Assembly: GCF_029211225.1 (NCBI RefSeq)
Contig: NZ_JARGEM010000007.1
Location: 83,805 to 147,804, forward strand
Origin: Antiquaquibacter metalliresistens
GTDB lineage: Bacteria > Actinomycetota > Actinomycetes > Actinomycetales > Microbacteriaceae
Direction: 5' to 3'
DNA length: 64,000 nucleotides
Of the stretch, positions 25,343-34,253 are shown in pieces (position 1 is the first letter of the stretch; each line of letters begins with the position of its first letter). The notes beneath the pieces were generated by a model, which made no database searches, was not told the DNA's origin, and saw only the letters and a program-made list of their open reading frames with translations. The position numbers and the translations under genes are program-made.

Positions 25343-26286
25343 TGCTCACCTTCCGCTCACCGGCCGAGGTTCCCGCCGGGTTCGGGCCGAGCGCGGTGAC
25401 GATCGGCAAGTTCGACGGGGTGCACGTCGGGCACCGCGCGGTGATCTCCCGGCTGCTGGAGCGCGCCCGCGAGCAGCACCTCGCCGCCGCGGTCGTCACC
25501 TTCGATCGCAACCCGCTGAGCCTGTTGCGACCGGAGCTGTGCCCCGACGCCCTGGTGAGCAACGCGCAGAAGCTCGAGAACCTGGCCGCCACGGGAATCG
25601 ACGCCACCCTGATGCTCACCTTCGATCGCGCTCTGAGCGAGCAGACGCCGGAGCAGTTCGTGCGCGAGGTGCTCGTCGACGCCCTGCACGCGCGTGTGGT
25701 GCTGGTCGGGCACGACTTCCGATTCGGCGCCCGGGGTGCCGGCGATCTCGCCCTGCTCGAGCGGTTGGGGGCCGAACTCGGCTTCGGCGTCGAGATGATC
25801 TCCGACATCACACCCGACGGTGCGCGTCGGGTGTCCTCCACCTGGATCCGCGAGCTGCTCGGCGAGGGCCGCGTGCGGGAGGCGACGGACCTGCTCGGCG
25901 CCCCGCCCGCGATCCGATCGGTCGTCGTGCACGGCGAGCAGCGCGGTCGCACGCTCGGCTTCCCCACGGCGAACCTGGCGCAGGAGATCGAGGGCTACGT
26001 GCCGGCCGACGGCGTCTACGCGGCGTGGATGACGGTCGGCGGCGAGCGGTACCCGGCCGCGGTCTCCATCGGCAACAACCCGACCTTCGAGGGCGTGCTC
26101 ACCAGGCAGGTCGAGGCGCACGCGATCGATGCGCAGCTGGACATCTACGGGGAGCCGATCGAGCTCGCCTTCGTGGAGTACGTGCGCGGCATGCACAAGT
26201 TCGAGGGCGCCGACGCTCTGGCCAGGCAGATGGCCGCGGACGAGGCGCGCATCCGCGAGATCCTCGGCGTGCCGCCCCGCGTCTGA
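25342..26286 (+). CDS. ribF: Bifunctional riboflavin kinase/FAD synthetase
   Basis: Makes FMN and FAD from riboflavin. The 314-aa product has the nucleotidyltransferase domain first, with GKFDGVHVGH at 22-31 and a VSSTWIRELL segment, then the riboflavin kinase domain from about 180 with GRTLGFPTANL and SIGNNPTF. The frame is open far upstream, but the ATG at 25342 starts right before the conserved domain and overlaps the previous stop. rpsO, a common neighbour, is absent. Confidence 0.95.
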   Translation: MLTFRSPAEVPAGFGPSAVTIGKFDGVHVGHRAVISRLLERAREQHLAAAVVTFDRNPLSLLRPELCPDALVSNAQKLENLAATGIDATLMLTFDRALSEQTPEQFVREVLVDALHARVVLVGHDFRFGARGAGDLALLERLGAELGFGVEMISDITPDGARRVSSTWIRELLGEGRVREATDLLGAPPAIRSVVVHGEQRGRTLGFPTANLAQEIEGYVPADGVYAAWMTVGGERYPAAVSIGNNPTFEGVLTRQVEAHAIDAQLDIYGEPIELAFVEYVRGMHKFEGADALARQMAADEARIREILGVPPRV

Positions 26287-26293
26287 CGCGGGG

Positions 26294-27256
26294 TCAGGAC
26301 GCGAACGCCGCTCGGTGGATGAGCGCGGCGGCTCCCACGAGCGGGCCGTCGCCCGAGAGCCCCGACGGTACGACCCGCACCTTCGCGACGAAGCGGAACG
26401 CCGCACGCGCGGCGATCGGTTCGCGGATCAGGTCGAACAGGTCGGCGGTCACGTGCGAGAAGCCCCCGCCGATCGCGACCAGATCGAGGTCGAGCAGTGC
26501 CGTCGCCGAAGCGATCGCCTGGCCGATCGCACGACCCGAGCGGCGCACGGCGGCCACCGCGATCGCGTCACCGGCCGCATAGGCGGCGGCGAGCTGTTCG
26601 CCGGTCTCGCCGGTCCAGCCCTGCGCTCGCGCCCAGGCGACCGTGTGCGGGCCGGATGCGACGGCCTCCACGCATCCGATGCCGCCGCACAGACACGCAT
26701 CGTCGAACCCGCCGACCTCGACGTGCCCGATGTGCCCGGCGTTGCCCGTCGGCCCCGCGACGGCGCGACCGCCCAGGATCAGCCCGCCACCGATTCCGGT
26801 GGAGACGACCATGCCCATGAGGTTGTCGACGCCGCGGCCGGCGCCGATCCAGTGCTCGGCGAGGGCGATCGCCTCGCCGTCGACGCGGAGGACCACCGGC
26901 ACGCCGGGCAGCGCGGCCTCGACCTGGGCGCGCAGCGGATAGTCCCGCCAGGCGGGCAGGTTCAGCGGGGAGACCAGACCGTCGGCCACCGAGACCGGTC
27001 CGGCGCTGCCGATGCCGACGCCGATCAGCCCCGCGCCCTCGGGCAGTGCCGCGAACGCGCCCACAACCACGTGCTCGACGCTCGCCGCGAGCTCCTCGCT
27101 CGTCGCCCGCGGGCCGGTGGGGGCGCGGAAACGGCTCGCGGTCAGCAGCGCGCCACTCGCGTCCACGAGTGCCGCCTCGACCTTCGTACCGCCCAGATCG
27201 ACGGCGAGCACGTACTCCGGGGCGGTCAACGGTCGGTGGTCAGGCTCGTCGAACAC
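26294..27256 (-). CDS. ROK-family sugar kinase (glucokinase-like)
   Basis: ATP-dependent sugar kinase of about 320 aa. It has the N-terminal phosphate-binding motif VLAVDLGGTKVEAALVD, the GIGGGLILGGRAV segment, the GHIGHVEV motif with its catalytic-site histidine, and the zinc motif CLCGGIGCVE near 187-195. There is no helix-turn-helix N-terminus, so it is a kinase and not a ROK repressor. The GTG at 27256 is tentative; a TTG ten codons later is possible. Convergent with ribF, 7 nt apart. Confidence 0.88.
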   Translation of the reverse strand: MFDEPDHRPLTAPEYVLAVDLGGTKVEAALVDASGALLTASRFRAPTGPRATSEELAASVEHVVVGAFAALPEGAGLIGVGIGSAGPVSVADGLVSPLNLPAWRDYPLRAQVEAALPGVPVVLRVDGEAIALAEHWIGAGRGVDNLMGMVVSTGIGGGLILGGRAVAGPTGNAGHIGHVEVGGFDDACLCGGIGCVEAVASGPHTVAWARAQGWTGETGEQLAAAYAAGDAIAVAAVRRSGRAIGQAIASATALLDLDLVAIGGGFSHVTADLFDLIREPIAARAAFRFVAKVRVVPSGLSGDGPLVGAAALIHRAAFAS

Positions 27257-27310
27257 ATGCCGAACAGCATAGAACGCGCGTGCCGAACTGGGCGTGCCGT
27301 ACGCCGGTCG

Positions 27311-27316
27311 TACAGT
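27311..27316 (+). promoter_or_regulatory. Candidate -10 box of the SRPBCC gene (leaderless)
   Basis: TACAGT ends 6 nt before the GTG at 27323 and decides between three in-frame GTG codons (27317, 27323, 27332). Confidence 0.45.
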
Positions 27317-27322
27317 GTGCGT

Positions 27323-27805
27323 GTGGCAGCCGTGACCCTGGAGTTCGAGCGCGAGATCGAGTTTCCGCGCGTGATCGTCTGGGACGCGCTCGTCGACGAG
27401 GACCTGGTCTCGGGCTGGCTCGCCGATGCCGACATCGAGCCGGAGCTGGGCGGCGAATACCGCCTGCACTGGATGCTCGAACCCGCGCGGCCGCAGACCC
27501 TCGCGCACATCGTGGTGCTGCAGCGACCGGAGTGCCTCGCGGTGGAGGCGACGGACCTCGCCCTGCGCTTCGAGCTCGACGAGATCCCCGGCGGCACGCG
27601 TGGCACGAGCACGCGGCTGCGACTGGCGGTGCGGCTCGAGCTGGAGCCCGCGGCGACGGCGCGAGCGAAGGCCGACTGGCTCACTCGGCTGGATCAGTTG
27701 CGCGATCTGCTGTACGGGCATCCGGTCAATTGGGCCACCTGGGGCAGCGACATGCAGCAGACCTGGTCGCAGCACCTCGGCGAGGTCGGCGGCTCGACGG
27801 CGTAG
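27323..27805 (+). CDS. SRPBCC/AHSA1-like domain protein
   Basis: A 160-aa protein starting with VTLEFEREIEFPRVIVWDAL and with the GWLADADIEPELGGEYRLHW core typical of the AHSA1/START-like ligand-binding fold. No catalytic motif. Such proteins bind hydrophobic ligands or act as chaperone cofactors; the role here is unknown. It is transcribed away from the ROK kinase. Confidence 0.75.
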   Translation: MAAVTLEFEREIEFPRVIVWDALVDEDLVSGWLADADIEPELGGEYRLHWMLEPARPQTLAHIVVLQRPECLAVEATDLALRFELDEIPGGTRGTSTRLRLAVRLELEPAATARAKADWLTRLDQLRDLLYGHPVNWATWGSDMQQTWSQHLGEVGGSTA

Positions 27806-27836
27806 CGCCACTGGGCACAACGTGCCGACCCCGGCC

Positions 27837-27842
27837 TAGACT
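27837..27842 (+). promoter_or_regulatory. Candidate -10 box of deoC (leaderless)
   Basis: TAGACT ends 6 nt before the GTG at 27849. Confidence 0.5.
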
Positions 27843-27848
27843 CGGGGG

Positions 27849-28865
27849 GTGACTGCTCCATCCCAGGCCCTGGCGTTGGCGCCGGCCGAACGCGCGATCA
27901 ACCTCATCGGTTCGGATCTCACCGAGAAGAGCCTGCGCCTGCACCTGGAGGGTCTCCCCGGGGTCGACGCGGTCGGCCTCGAGCAGCGCGCCGCGGGCCT
28001 CGGCACGCGTTCGATCAAGACCACCTCGAAGGCCTGGGCGCTCGACACGATCATCCGTCTCATCGACCTCACCACGCTCGAAGGCGCAGACACCCCGGGC
28101 AAGGTGCGCTCGCTCGTCGCCAAGGCCATCACCCCGGACGCCACGGATGCCACCACCCCCCGCGTCGCGGCCGTGTGCGTCTACGGCGACATGGTGCCGT
28201 CCGCCGTCCGCGCCCTGGGCGACGCCCACGGCGACCCGGACCACGGTGGCATCGCCGTCGCGGCGGTCGCCACCGCATTCCCCTCCGGACGGGCGTCGCT
28301 CGCCGTGAAGCTGGCCGACACGAAGGATGCCGTCGCCGCCGGTGCCGACGAGATCGACATGGTCATCGATCGCGGTGCGTTCCTCGCCGGCAACTACGGG
28401 CTGGTCTTCGACCAGATCGTCGCGGTCAAGGAGGCCTGCCGCCGCGAGGACGGCAGCTTCGCGCACCTCAAGGTGATCCTCGAGACCGGGGAGCTGAACA
28501 CCTACGACAACGTGCGCCGAGCGTCGTGGCTGGCGATCCTCGCCGGCGGCGACTTCATCAAGACCTCGACCGGCAAGGTCGCCCCGGCGGCCACGCTGCC
28601 CGTGACCCTGCTCATGCTCGAGGTGGTGCGCGACTGGCACCGGCTCACGGGAGAGAGCATCGGGGTGAAGCCGGCCGGCGGCATCCGCTCGTCCAAGGAC
28701 GCCATCAAGTACCTGGTGACGGTGGCCGAGACGGTGGGGGAGCAGTGGCTGCAACCGCACCTGTTCCGGTTCGGGGCGTCATCCCTGCTCAATGACGTGC
28801 TGCTGCAGCGGCAGAAGCTCAGCACGGGCCGCTACTCCGGCCCCGACTACGTCACGATCGACTGA
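27849..28865 (+). CDS. deoC: Deoxyribose-phosphate aldolase
   Basis: Splits 2-deoxyribose 5-phosphate into acetaldehyde and glyceraldehyde 3-phosphate. The 338-aa product is the long DeoC form with an N-terminal extension of about 55 residues. The barrel shows the catalytic lysines in FIKTSTGK and GVKPAGGIRS, and the DEIDMVIDRG strand. Eight nt downstream begins an aldehyde dehydrogenase pair that could oxidise the acetaldehyde, so the three genes form one deoxynucleoside-catabolic operon. Confidence 0.94.
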   Translation: MTAPSQALALAPAERAINLIGSDLTEKSLRLHLEGLPGVDAVGLEQRAAGLGTRSIKTTSKAWALDTIIRLIDLTTLEGADTPGKVRSLVAKAITPDATDATTPRVAAVCVYGDMVPSAVRALGDAHGDPDHGGIAVAAVATAFPSGRASLAVKLADTKDAVAAGADEIDMVIDRGAFLAGNYGLVFDQIVAVKEACRREDGSFAHLKVILETGELNTYDNVRRASWLAILAGGDFIKTSTGKVAPAATLPVTLLMLEVVRDWHRLTGESIGVKPAGGIRSSKDAIKYLVTVAETVGEQWLQPHLFRFGASSLLNDVLLQRQKLSTGRYSGPDYVTID

Positions 28866-28873
28866 AGGCCGAC

Positions 28874-30316
28874 ATGAACTTTCTCGACTACGCTCCGGCG
28901 CCGGAGTCCACGAGCATCCTGCACCTGAAGAAGCGCTACGGCCTCTTCATCGACGGCGACTTCGTGAAGGCTCACGGCTCGCCGTTCACGACGATCTCTC
29001 CGGCCACCGAGGAGCCGATCGCCGAGATCGCGAACGCTTCGTCCAAAGACGTGGATGTCGCGGTCGCCGCCGCGCGTCGCGCCTACGAGCGCACCTGGTC
29101 GAAGCTCTCCGGTGCCGACCGCGGCAAGTACCTGTTCCGCATCGCGCGGCTCGTGCAGGAGCGCGCCCGCGAACTGGCCGTCGCGGAGAGCCTCGACAAC
29201 GGCAAGCCGATCAAGGAGTCGCGCGATGTCGACGTGCCGCTCGTGGCGGCCTGGTTCTTCTACTACGCGGGGTGGGCGGACAAGCTCGACTACGCGGGGC
29301 TCGGCCCGAACCCGAAGGCGCTCGGCGTCGCCGCCCAGGTGATCCCGTGGAACTTCCCGCTGCTCATGCTCGCCTGGAAGATCGCGCCGGCGCTCGCGGC
29401 AGGCAACACCGTCGTGATCAAGCCCGCCGAGACGACTTCGCTGAGCGCGATGATCTTCGCGGAGATCCTGCAGCAGGCCGAACTGCCGGCGGGCGTCGTG
29501 AACATCATCACCGGCGCGGGCGACACCGGTCAGGCGCTCGTGAACCACCCGGACGTCAACAAGGTCGCGTTCACCGGCTCCACGGCGGTCGGCCGCGCCA
29601 TCGCGAAGGCCGTGGCCGGCACCGGCAAGAAGGTCACGCTCGAACTCGGCGGCAAGGCCGCCAACATCGTCTTCGACGACGCCCCGATCGATCAGGCCGT
29701 CGAGGGCATCGTCAATGGCATCTTCTTCAACCAGGGCCACGTGTGCTGCGCGGGGTCGCGGCTGCTCGTGCAGGAGAACGTGCACGAGGAGGTCGTCGAT
29801 CGACTCAAGCAGCGCCTCTCCACCCTGCGGATGGGCGATCCGCTCGACAAGAACACCGACATCGGCGCGATCAACTCCAAGGCCCAGCTCGATCGCATCC
29901 GCGAGTTGAGCGACATCGGGGAGCGCGAGGGAGCCGAGCGCTGGACGGCGGACTGCGTCATCCCCGAGAACGGGTTCTGGTTCGCGCCGACCATCTTCGA
30001 CAACGTCTCGACGAGTTCGACGATCGCGCGCGAGGAGATCTTCGGACCGGTGCTGAGCGTGCTCACCTTCCGCACCCCGGCCGAGGCGATCGCCAAGGCG
30101 AACAACACGCCATACGGTCTCTCGGCCGGCATCTGGAGCGAGAAGGGATCGCGCATCCTCGCGGTGGCGGACCAGCTGCGGGCCGGCGTGATCTGGGCCA
30201 ACACCTTCAACCGCTTCGACCCGGCCAGTCCATTCGGCGGCTACAAGGAGTCGGGATACGGCCGCGAGGGCGGTCGCCACGGACTCGCCGCCTACCTGCA
30301 GGGAGGTTCCTGGTGA
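28874..30316 (+). CDS. Aldehyde dehydrogenase, full-length
   Basis: NAD(P)-dependent aldehyde dehydrogenase, 480 aa. It has the cofactor motif VIPWNFPLLMLAWK, the Rossmann-type FTGSTAVGR, the general-base glutamate in ELGGKAAN and the catalytic cysteine in GHVCCAGSR (Cys291). The C-terminal EEIFGPVLSVL and PFGGYKESGYGRE motifs are intact. It lies 8 nt after deoC and overlaps the next gene by 4 nt. Acetaldehyde from DeoC is a likely substrate, by context. Confidence 0.92.
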   Translation: MNFLDYAPAPESTSILHLKKRYGLFIDGDFVKAHGSPFTTISPATEEPIAEIANASSKDVDVAVAAARRAYERTWSKLSGADRGKYLFRIARLVQERARELAVAESLDNGKPIKESRDVDVPLVAAWFFYYAGWADKLDYAGLGPNPKALGVAAQVIPWNFPLLMLAWKIAPALAAGNTVVIKPAETTSLSAMIFAEILQQAELPAGVVNIITGAGDTGQALVNHPDVNKVAFTGSTAVGRAIAKAVAGTGKKVTLELGGKAANIVFDDAPIDQAVEGIVNGIFFNQGHVCCAGSRLLVQENVHEEVVDRLKQRLSTLRMGDPLDKNTDIGAINSKAQLDRIRELSDIGEREGAERWTADCVIPENGFWFAPTIFDNVSTSSTIAREEIFGPVLSVLTFRTPAEAIAKANNTPYGLSAGIWSEKGSRILAVADQLRAGVIWANTFNRFDPASPFGGYKESGYGREGGRHGLAAYLQGGSW

Positions 30317-31170
30317 CCCGCTTGAGCGTGCCCAAGACCTACAAGCTCTACATCGGCGGCAAGTTCCCGCGCAGCGAGAGCGGTCGCACCTATGAGATCA
30401 CGGCGAAGAAGGGCGGATTCGTCGCGAACGCCTCGCTCGCCAGCCGCAAGGACGCGAGGGATGCCGTCGTGGCCGCCCGCGCCGCCTTCGCCGGTTGGTC
30501 GGCCGCGACCGCCTACAACCGGGGGCAGGTGCTCTACCGCATCGCCGAACTGCTCGAGGGCCGTCGCGAGCAGTTCGCCGACGAGCTCGTCGCCGTCGAC
30601 GGGCTGTCGAGGGCCGCCGCCCTCAAGCAGGTCGACGCCGCGATCGACACGTGGGTCTGGTACGCGGGCTGGGCCGACAAGTACGTGCAGGTGGCCGGCA
30701 ACGGCAACGCGGTCTCGGGCCCGTACTTCAACCTCTCCACCCCGGAGCCGAGCGGCGTGGTCGCGATCGTGGCGCCGCAGGATGGGGACTCGCTGCTGGG
30801 CCTCGTCGCGGTGATCGCCCCGGCGATCCTCAGCGGCAACACCGTGGTGGTGGTCGCGAGCGAGCGCTCGCCGCTCGGGGCGATCAGCCTCGCCGAGGTG
30901 CTCGCGACGAGCGACGTGCCCGGGGGTGTCGTCAACATCCTCACCGGTTCGCCGGCGGAGATCGCACCGTGGCTGGCCGGGCACGCCGACGTGAACGCGC
31001 TCGATCTCGTCGGCGCCGGGGACATCGACTGGGTCGATCTGCAGATTCTGGCGGCCGACACGCTCAAGCGCGTGCTGTCGCCGGAGCCGGGCGTACCGGC
31101 GCGCACGCTCGACCGGGTGGTCGCCTTCACCGAGACGAAGACGGTGTGGCACACGAAGTCGCTGCTCTGA
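30313..31170 (+). CDS. Truncated aldehyde-dehydrogenase-like protein lacking the catalytic cysteine
   Basis: A 285-aa protein matching only the N-terminal, cofactor-binding part of an aldehyde dehydrogenase: YIGGKFPRSESGRTYEI, a VVAARAAFAGWS helix and PSGVVAIVAPQDGDSLLGL where the NAD site motif would be. It ends before any GQxCxA cysteine motif, and the chain finishes cleanly with a stop, so it does not look like a fresh frameshift. With its coupled neighbour (480 aa) it resembles the two-domain ALDH16 layout, in which the second domain is incomplete. A structural or regulatory subunit is my best guess. Confidence 0.8.
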   Translation: MTRLSVPKTYKLYIGGKFPRSESGRTYEITAKKGGFVANASLASRKDARDAVVAARAAFAGWSAATAYNRGQVLYRIAELLEGRREQFADELVAVDGLSRAAALKQVDAAIDTWVWYAGWADKYVQVAGNGNAVSGPYFNLSTPEPSGVVAIVAPQDGDSLLGLVAVIAPAILSGNTVVVVASERSPLGAISLAEVLATSDVPGGVVNILTGSPAEIAPWLAGHADVNALDLVGAGDIDWVDLQILAADTLKRVLSPEPGVPARTLDRVVAFTETKTVWHTKSLL

Positions 31171-31180
31171 ACGTCTCGCC

Positions 31181-31222
31181 GGAGATGAACATCCGTTGAA
31201 CGAAATATAACGAAACGGTAAC
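31181..31222 (-). promoter_or_regulatory. Four phased GTT repeats, candidate PhoP-type (PHO box) operator
   Basis: Read on the minus strand, four repeats starting GTTACCGTTTC, GTTATATTTC, GTTCAACGGAT and GTTCATCTCC follow one another at 11, 10 and 11 nt. This helical spacing and the GTTCA-type heads resemble the direct-repeat PHO boxes bound by PhoP in Streptomyces. The downstream gene encodes GDPD, a usual phosphate-starvation gene. The segment is also unusually AT-rich. Confidence 0.5.
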
Positions 31223-31278
31223 GACAGCCGCTAGGATGGGCGAACCCGCAACGGCGCGGGTGAACCCGAGAGAACGGC

Positions 31279-32199
31279 GTGTCGATGGCGACATCCCGGT
31301 GGCTCACGCCACGGCGCAGAACCGCGATGCTGGCGGCCGCGCTGTCCACCGCGCTCGTCGCGGTGCCGATCCTGCACCCCGACCCGCCGGCGAGCGAGGC
31401 CGATCCGATCGCCGCGGCGCGTGCGGCCGACCGTCCCGTGCTGGTCGCCGGCCACCGTGGAGATCAGCAGGGCGCGCCGGAGAACACGCTCGCGGCGATG
31501 CGGCTGGCGATCGCGGGCGACGCGGACTTCGTGGAGACCGACCTGCAGCTCACCGCCGACGGCGTCGCCGTGCTCATGCACGACTGGACGCTCGACCGCA
31601 CGACGAACGGCACCGGCCCGGTCTGGGCGATGACCTGGGACGAACTGAGCGACCTCGACGCCGGCGCTTGGTTCTCCCCGCAGTTCCGGGGCACGCGCGT
31701 GCCCCGGCTCGAGGAGTTCCTCGATCTGGTCGCCCCGAGCTCCAAGCGCATCATCCTGGAGCTCAAGGGCGCATGGAACCGCGTGCAGGTGGAGCGGGTC
31801 GCCGCCGAGATCGCGGGTCGACGGCTCGAGCATCGCGTGATCGTGGCCAGTTTCGACATCATGAGCCTGCGGCATCTTCGGCAGGCGGCCCCGGGGCTGG
31901 CCCGTGCGATCATCGCGCGCACCGTCGTCGGCGATCCCGCAGTGCTCGCGGCGGCGTGCGGCGCGATGGCGATCGTCACCAGTCGTCGCTTCATCCAGCG
32001 CGAGCCGGATGCCGTGGAGCGCATCCGCGAGGCGGGCCTCGGCGTGCTGCTCTACACCCTCAACGACGCCGACACCTGGACCGAGGCGATCGTCCTCGGG
32101 GTGGACGGCATCATCACCGATCGTCCCGGCGAGCTGGAGCGCTGGCTCGGCACCGAGGACACGGCGGCCGCCCTCGGCTGGACCCCGCGCACCGAGTAG
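31279..32199 (+). CDS. Glycerophosphodiester phosphodiesterase
   Basis: Hydrolyses glycerophosphodiesters, releasing glycerol 3-phosphate for phosphate and carbon supply. The 306-aa product has a basic N-terminus and one hydrophobic segment (about 16-33), so it is exported or membrane-anchored. The GDPD signature is complete: HRG at 59-61, PENT at 67-70, ETDLQ at 86-90 and MHDWTLDRTTNG with His101. A second in-frame start (ATG 31285) would remove only two residues. TAGGAT at 31232-31237 is a possible -10 box. Confidence 0.9.
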   Translation: MSMATSRWLTPRRRTAMLAAALSTALVAVPILHPDPPASEADPIAAARAADRPVLVAGHRGDQQGAPENTLAAMRLAIAGDADFVETDLQLTADGVAVLMHDWTLDRTTNGTGPVWAMTWDELSDLDAGAWFSPQFRGTRVPRLEEFLDLVAPSSKRIILELKGAWNRVQVERVAAEIAGRRLEHRVIVASFDIMSLRHLRQAAPGLARAIIARTVVGDPAVLAAACGAMAIVTSRRFIQREPDAVERIREAGLGVLLYTLNDADTWTEAIVLGVDGIITDRPGELERWLGTEDTAAALGWTPRTE

Positions 32200-32245
32200 C
32201 GCATGATGGAAAGGGCAGAGCCAGCCCGCAACCGGAAGCGCCATC

Positions 32246-32833
32246 ATGACCGACGAGCCGTCGACCGATCACCGTTCGAGCATCGCCTTCCTCGGCGACA
32301 GCATCACCGCGGGAGGGGACTGGGCCGCATGGTTCCCCGACCGCCTCACGCACAACCTCGGGGTGAGCGGCAACACGACCGATGACGTGATCGCCCGCCT
32401 CGGCGAGGTGCTCGGGCAGCGCCCTGATGCGGTCGCGCTGCTTATCGGCACCAATGACCTCGGCACCCGCAAGTCCGTCGAACACCTCGTGCGCAACATC
32501 GAGTACGTGCTGGTGACGTTGCGGCGCGACCTCCCGGGCGCACGCATGCTCGTGCAGTCGATCATGCCGCGTGGTCGCGAGTTCGCCGCCCAGGTGCAGG
32601 ACGCCAACCGCCACCTGCGGCAGTTCTCGCCGACGGTGAACGCGCAGTTCCTCGACCTCTGGCCGGCGCTCGCCCAGTCGGACGGGGAGATCGACTCCCG
32701 ATTCTCCGACGACCGGCTGCACCTGAACGCGGCGGGATACGACGCATGGTTGAACGAGCTGCGGCCGGCGCTGGAGCGCCTCGACGACGCGCCGCCGATG
32801 AGCCGCCCGATCTCGATCATCCCGGGCGGGTGA
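32246..32833 (+). CDS. SGNH/GDSL-family hydrolase
   Basis: Esterase-type hydrolase of 195 aa. Block I is FLGDSITAGG with Ser19, block II has GVSGNTT with Asn43, block III is IGTND (67-71) and block V is DDRLHLNAAGYD. No signal peptide, so it is likely cytoplasmic. Substrates in the family include lysophospholipids, thioesters and acetylated sugars. It follows the GDPD gene by 46 nt and has GGAAG before the ATG. Confidence 0.9.
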   Translation: MTDEPSTDHRSSIAFLGDSITAGGDWAAWFPDRLTHNLGVSGNTTDDVIARLGEVLGQRPDAVALLIGTNDLGTRKSVEHLVRNIEYVLVTLRRDLPGARMLVQSIMPRGREFAAQVQDANRHLRQFSPTVNAQFLDLWPALAQSDGEIDSRFSDDRLHLNAAGYDAWLNELRPALERLDDAPPMSRPISIIPGG

Positions 32834-32855
32834 GCTCCGCCCTCTGGCGCGCCGC

Positions 32856-34187
32856 CTACAGCGCGGCGGTCAGGGCGCGGTAGAACTCGACGCCCGCGAG
32901 CCACGAGTCCACGCGCATCCGCTCGTTCTTGGCGTGCAGCGTGTCGCGTTCCTCGCGGCTCATCTCGAACGGTGAGAACCGATAGACACCGCGGCTGATG
33001 CGCGTGAAGTGGCGCGAGTCGGTCGCGCCGGTCTGCAGATAGGGCGTGACGATCGTGCCCGGGAACGTCTTCTCGATCGTGCCGGCGACGAGCTCCCAGG
33101 CGATCCCGCCCAGCGGGGAGACCGGCACCGGTTCGGCCGGTTCGATGTTCTCCACGCGCACGGCGTCGTCGGCGATGGCACGGGTGATGTGCGCGGTCGC
33201 GGCGGCCACGCTCGAGTCGACCGCGATCCGCACGTTCACGGTCGCCGTCGCCCGCTCGGCGAGGGCGTTGACGGCGTGACCGGCCTCGAGCATCGTCACG
33301 GCCTGCGTGGTGCGGGTCATCGCGTTGAGCTCGGGACTGACGTTGGAGATGATCGGCGCCAGGATCAGCCACAGACCGCGGGCGTGGCGGTAGGCGAAGC
33401 CCTGGAACCCGGAGGCGTGCCTGCCGATCGTGCGGAGCATCTCCACGGTCGTCGCGCTCAGCGAGGAGCGGAACGGTGCGCGGTTCAGGCGCAGCATCGC
33501 CTGCGCGAGCCGCACGGTCGCGGTCGTCTTTGGCGGGGTCGACGCGTGCCCGCCGGACTGGTCGACGATGAGCCGGAACGTGTTCGGCGCCTTCTCCCCG
33601 GCTCCGACGAAGGCGATCGGCTTCGAGACGCCGGGGAAGGCATCCCGGGCGATGGCGCCGCCCTCGTCGAGCACGAGAGTGGGACGGATGCCGCGAGCCT
33701 CGAGCGCGTCGACCACCGCCCGTGCGCCCGTGCTCGCAGTCTCCTCGTCGTGGCCGAACACGAGGTACACGTCTTGCGCGGGCACGATGCCCGCCGCGAG
33801 CTGCGCCTCCACGGCCTCGAGGATCGCCACGAGCGCGCCCTTGTCGTCGAGGGTGCCGCGCCCCCAGATGAGCCGCTCGGGGCCGGAGCCGCTGAGCTCG
33901 CCCGCGAACGGCGGGTGCCGCCAGCCCGCGTCGGTCGCCGCGACGACGTCGTAGTGCGCCATGAGCACGCTCGGCTCGGTCGAGGAGCGACCGGGCCACC
34001 GGTACAGCAGCGAGTACCCCGCGATGCGCTCGCGCTCCAGCCGGGAGTGGATGAACGGGTAGAGCTCGGAGACCATCGCGATGAACCGCTCGAACTGATC
34101 CCAGTCCACCTGGTCCGGGTCGTAGCGGGAGATGGTGGGGATGCGCAGCAGGGTCTGGAACCTGGCCAGCGCGGCATCGTCGGACAT
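32856..34187 (-). CDS. M20-family metallopeptidase (carboxypeptidase S-like)
   Basis: Zinc peptidase or amidase of 443 aa. Metal-binding residues appear in LMAHYDVVA (His78), WGRGTLDDKG (Asp114) and FGHDEETAS (catalytic Glu148, ligand Glu149), and a terminal TDSRHFTRIS gives the last histidine. The GGHASTPPKTTATVRLA segment marks the dimerisation domain. The best family fit is the CPS1/PM20D1 branch. No signal peptide. TAGGCT (34194-34199, minus strand) ends 6 nt before the ATG. Confidence 0.9.
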   Translation of the reverse strand: MSDDAALARFQTLLRIPTISRYDPDQVDWDQFERFIAMVSELYPFIHSRLERERIAGYSLLYRWPGRSSTEPSVLMAHYDVVAATDAGWRHPPFAGELSGSGPERLIWGRGTLDDKGALVAILEAVEAQLAAGIVPAQDVYLVFGHDEETASTGARAVVDALEARGIRPTLVLDEGGAIARDAFPGVSKPIAFVGAGEKAPNTFRLIVDQSGGHASTPPKTTATVRLAQAMLRLNRAPFRSSLSATTVEMLRTIGRHASGFQGFAYRHARGLWLILAPIISNVSPELNAMTRTTQAVTMLEAGHAVNALAERATATVNVRIAVDSSVAAATAHITRAIADDAVRVENIEPAEPVPVSPLGGIAWELVAGTIEKTFPGTIVTPYLQTGATDSRHFTRISRGVYRFSPFEMSREERDTLHAKNERMRVDSWLAGVEFYRALTAAL

Positions 34188-34193
34188 GCTTCG

Positions 34194-34247
34194 AGCCTAT
34201 CGATCGGCGCGGCAGCGCTTTCTGATTGCCGGTGCATCCAATAGCGT
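34194..34247. promoter_or_regulatory. Divergent -10 boxes of the M20 and DUF2207 genes
   Basis: Minus-strand TAGGCT (34194-34199) is 6 nt before the M20 ATG; plus-strand TAGCGT (34242-34247) is 6 nt before the GTG at 34254. The 42 bp between them leave little room for both RNA polymerases. Confidence 0.5.
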
Positions 34248-34253
34248 TGGGCC

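Noticed and set aside
31206..31211. TATAAC as the GDPD -10 box
   Set aside because: It lies inside the phased GTT repeats and only 4 nt from a TTGAAC; TAGGAT at 31232 is better placed.
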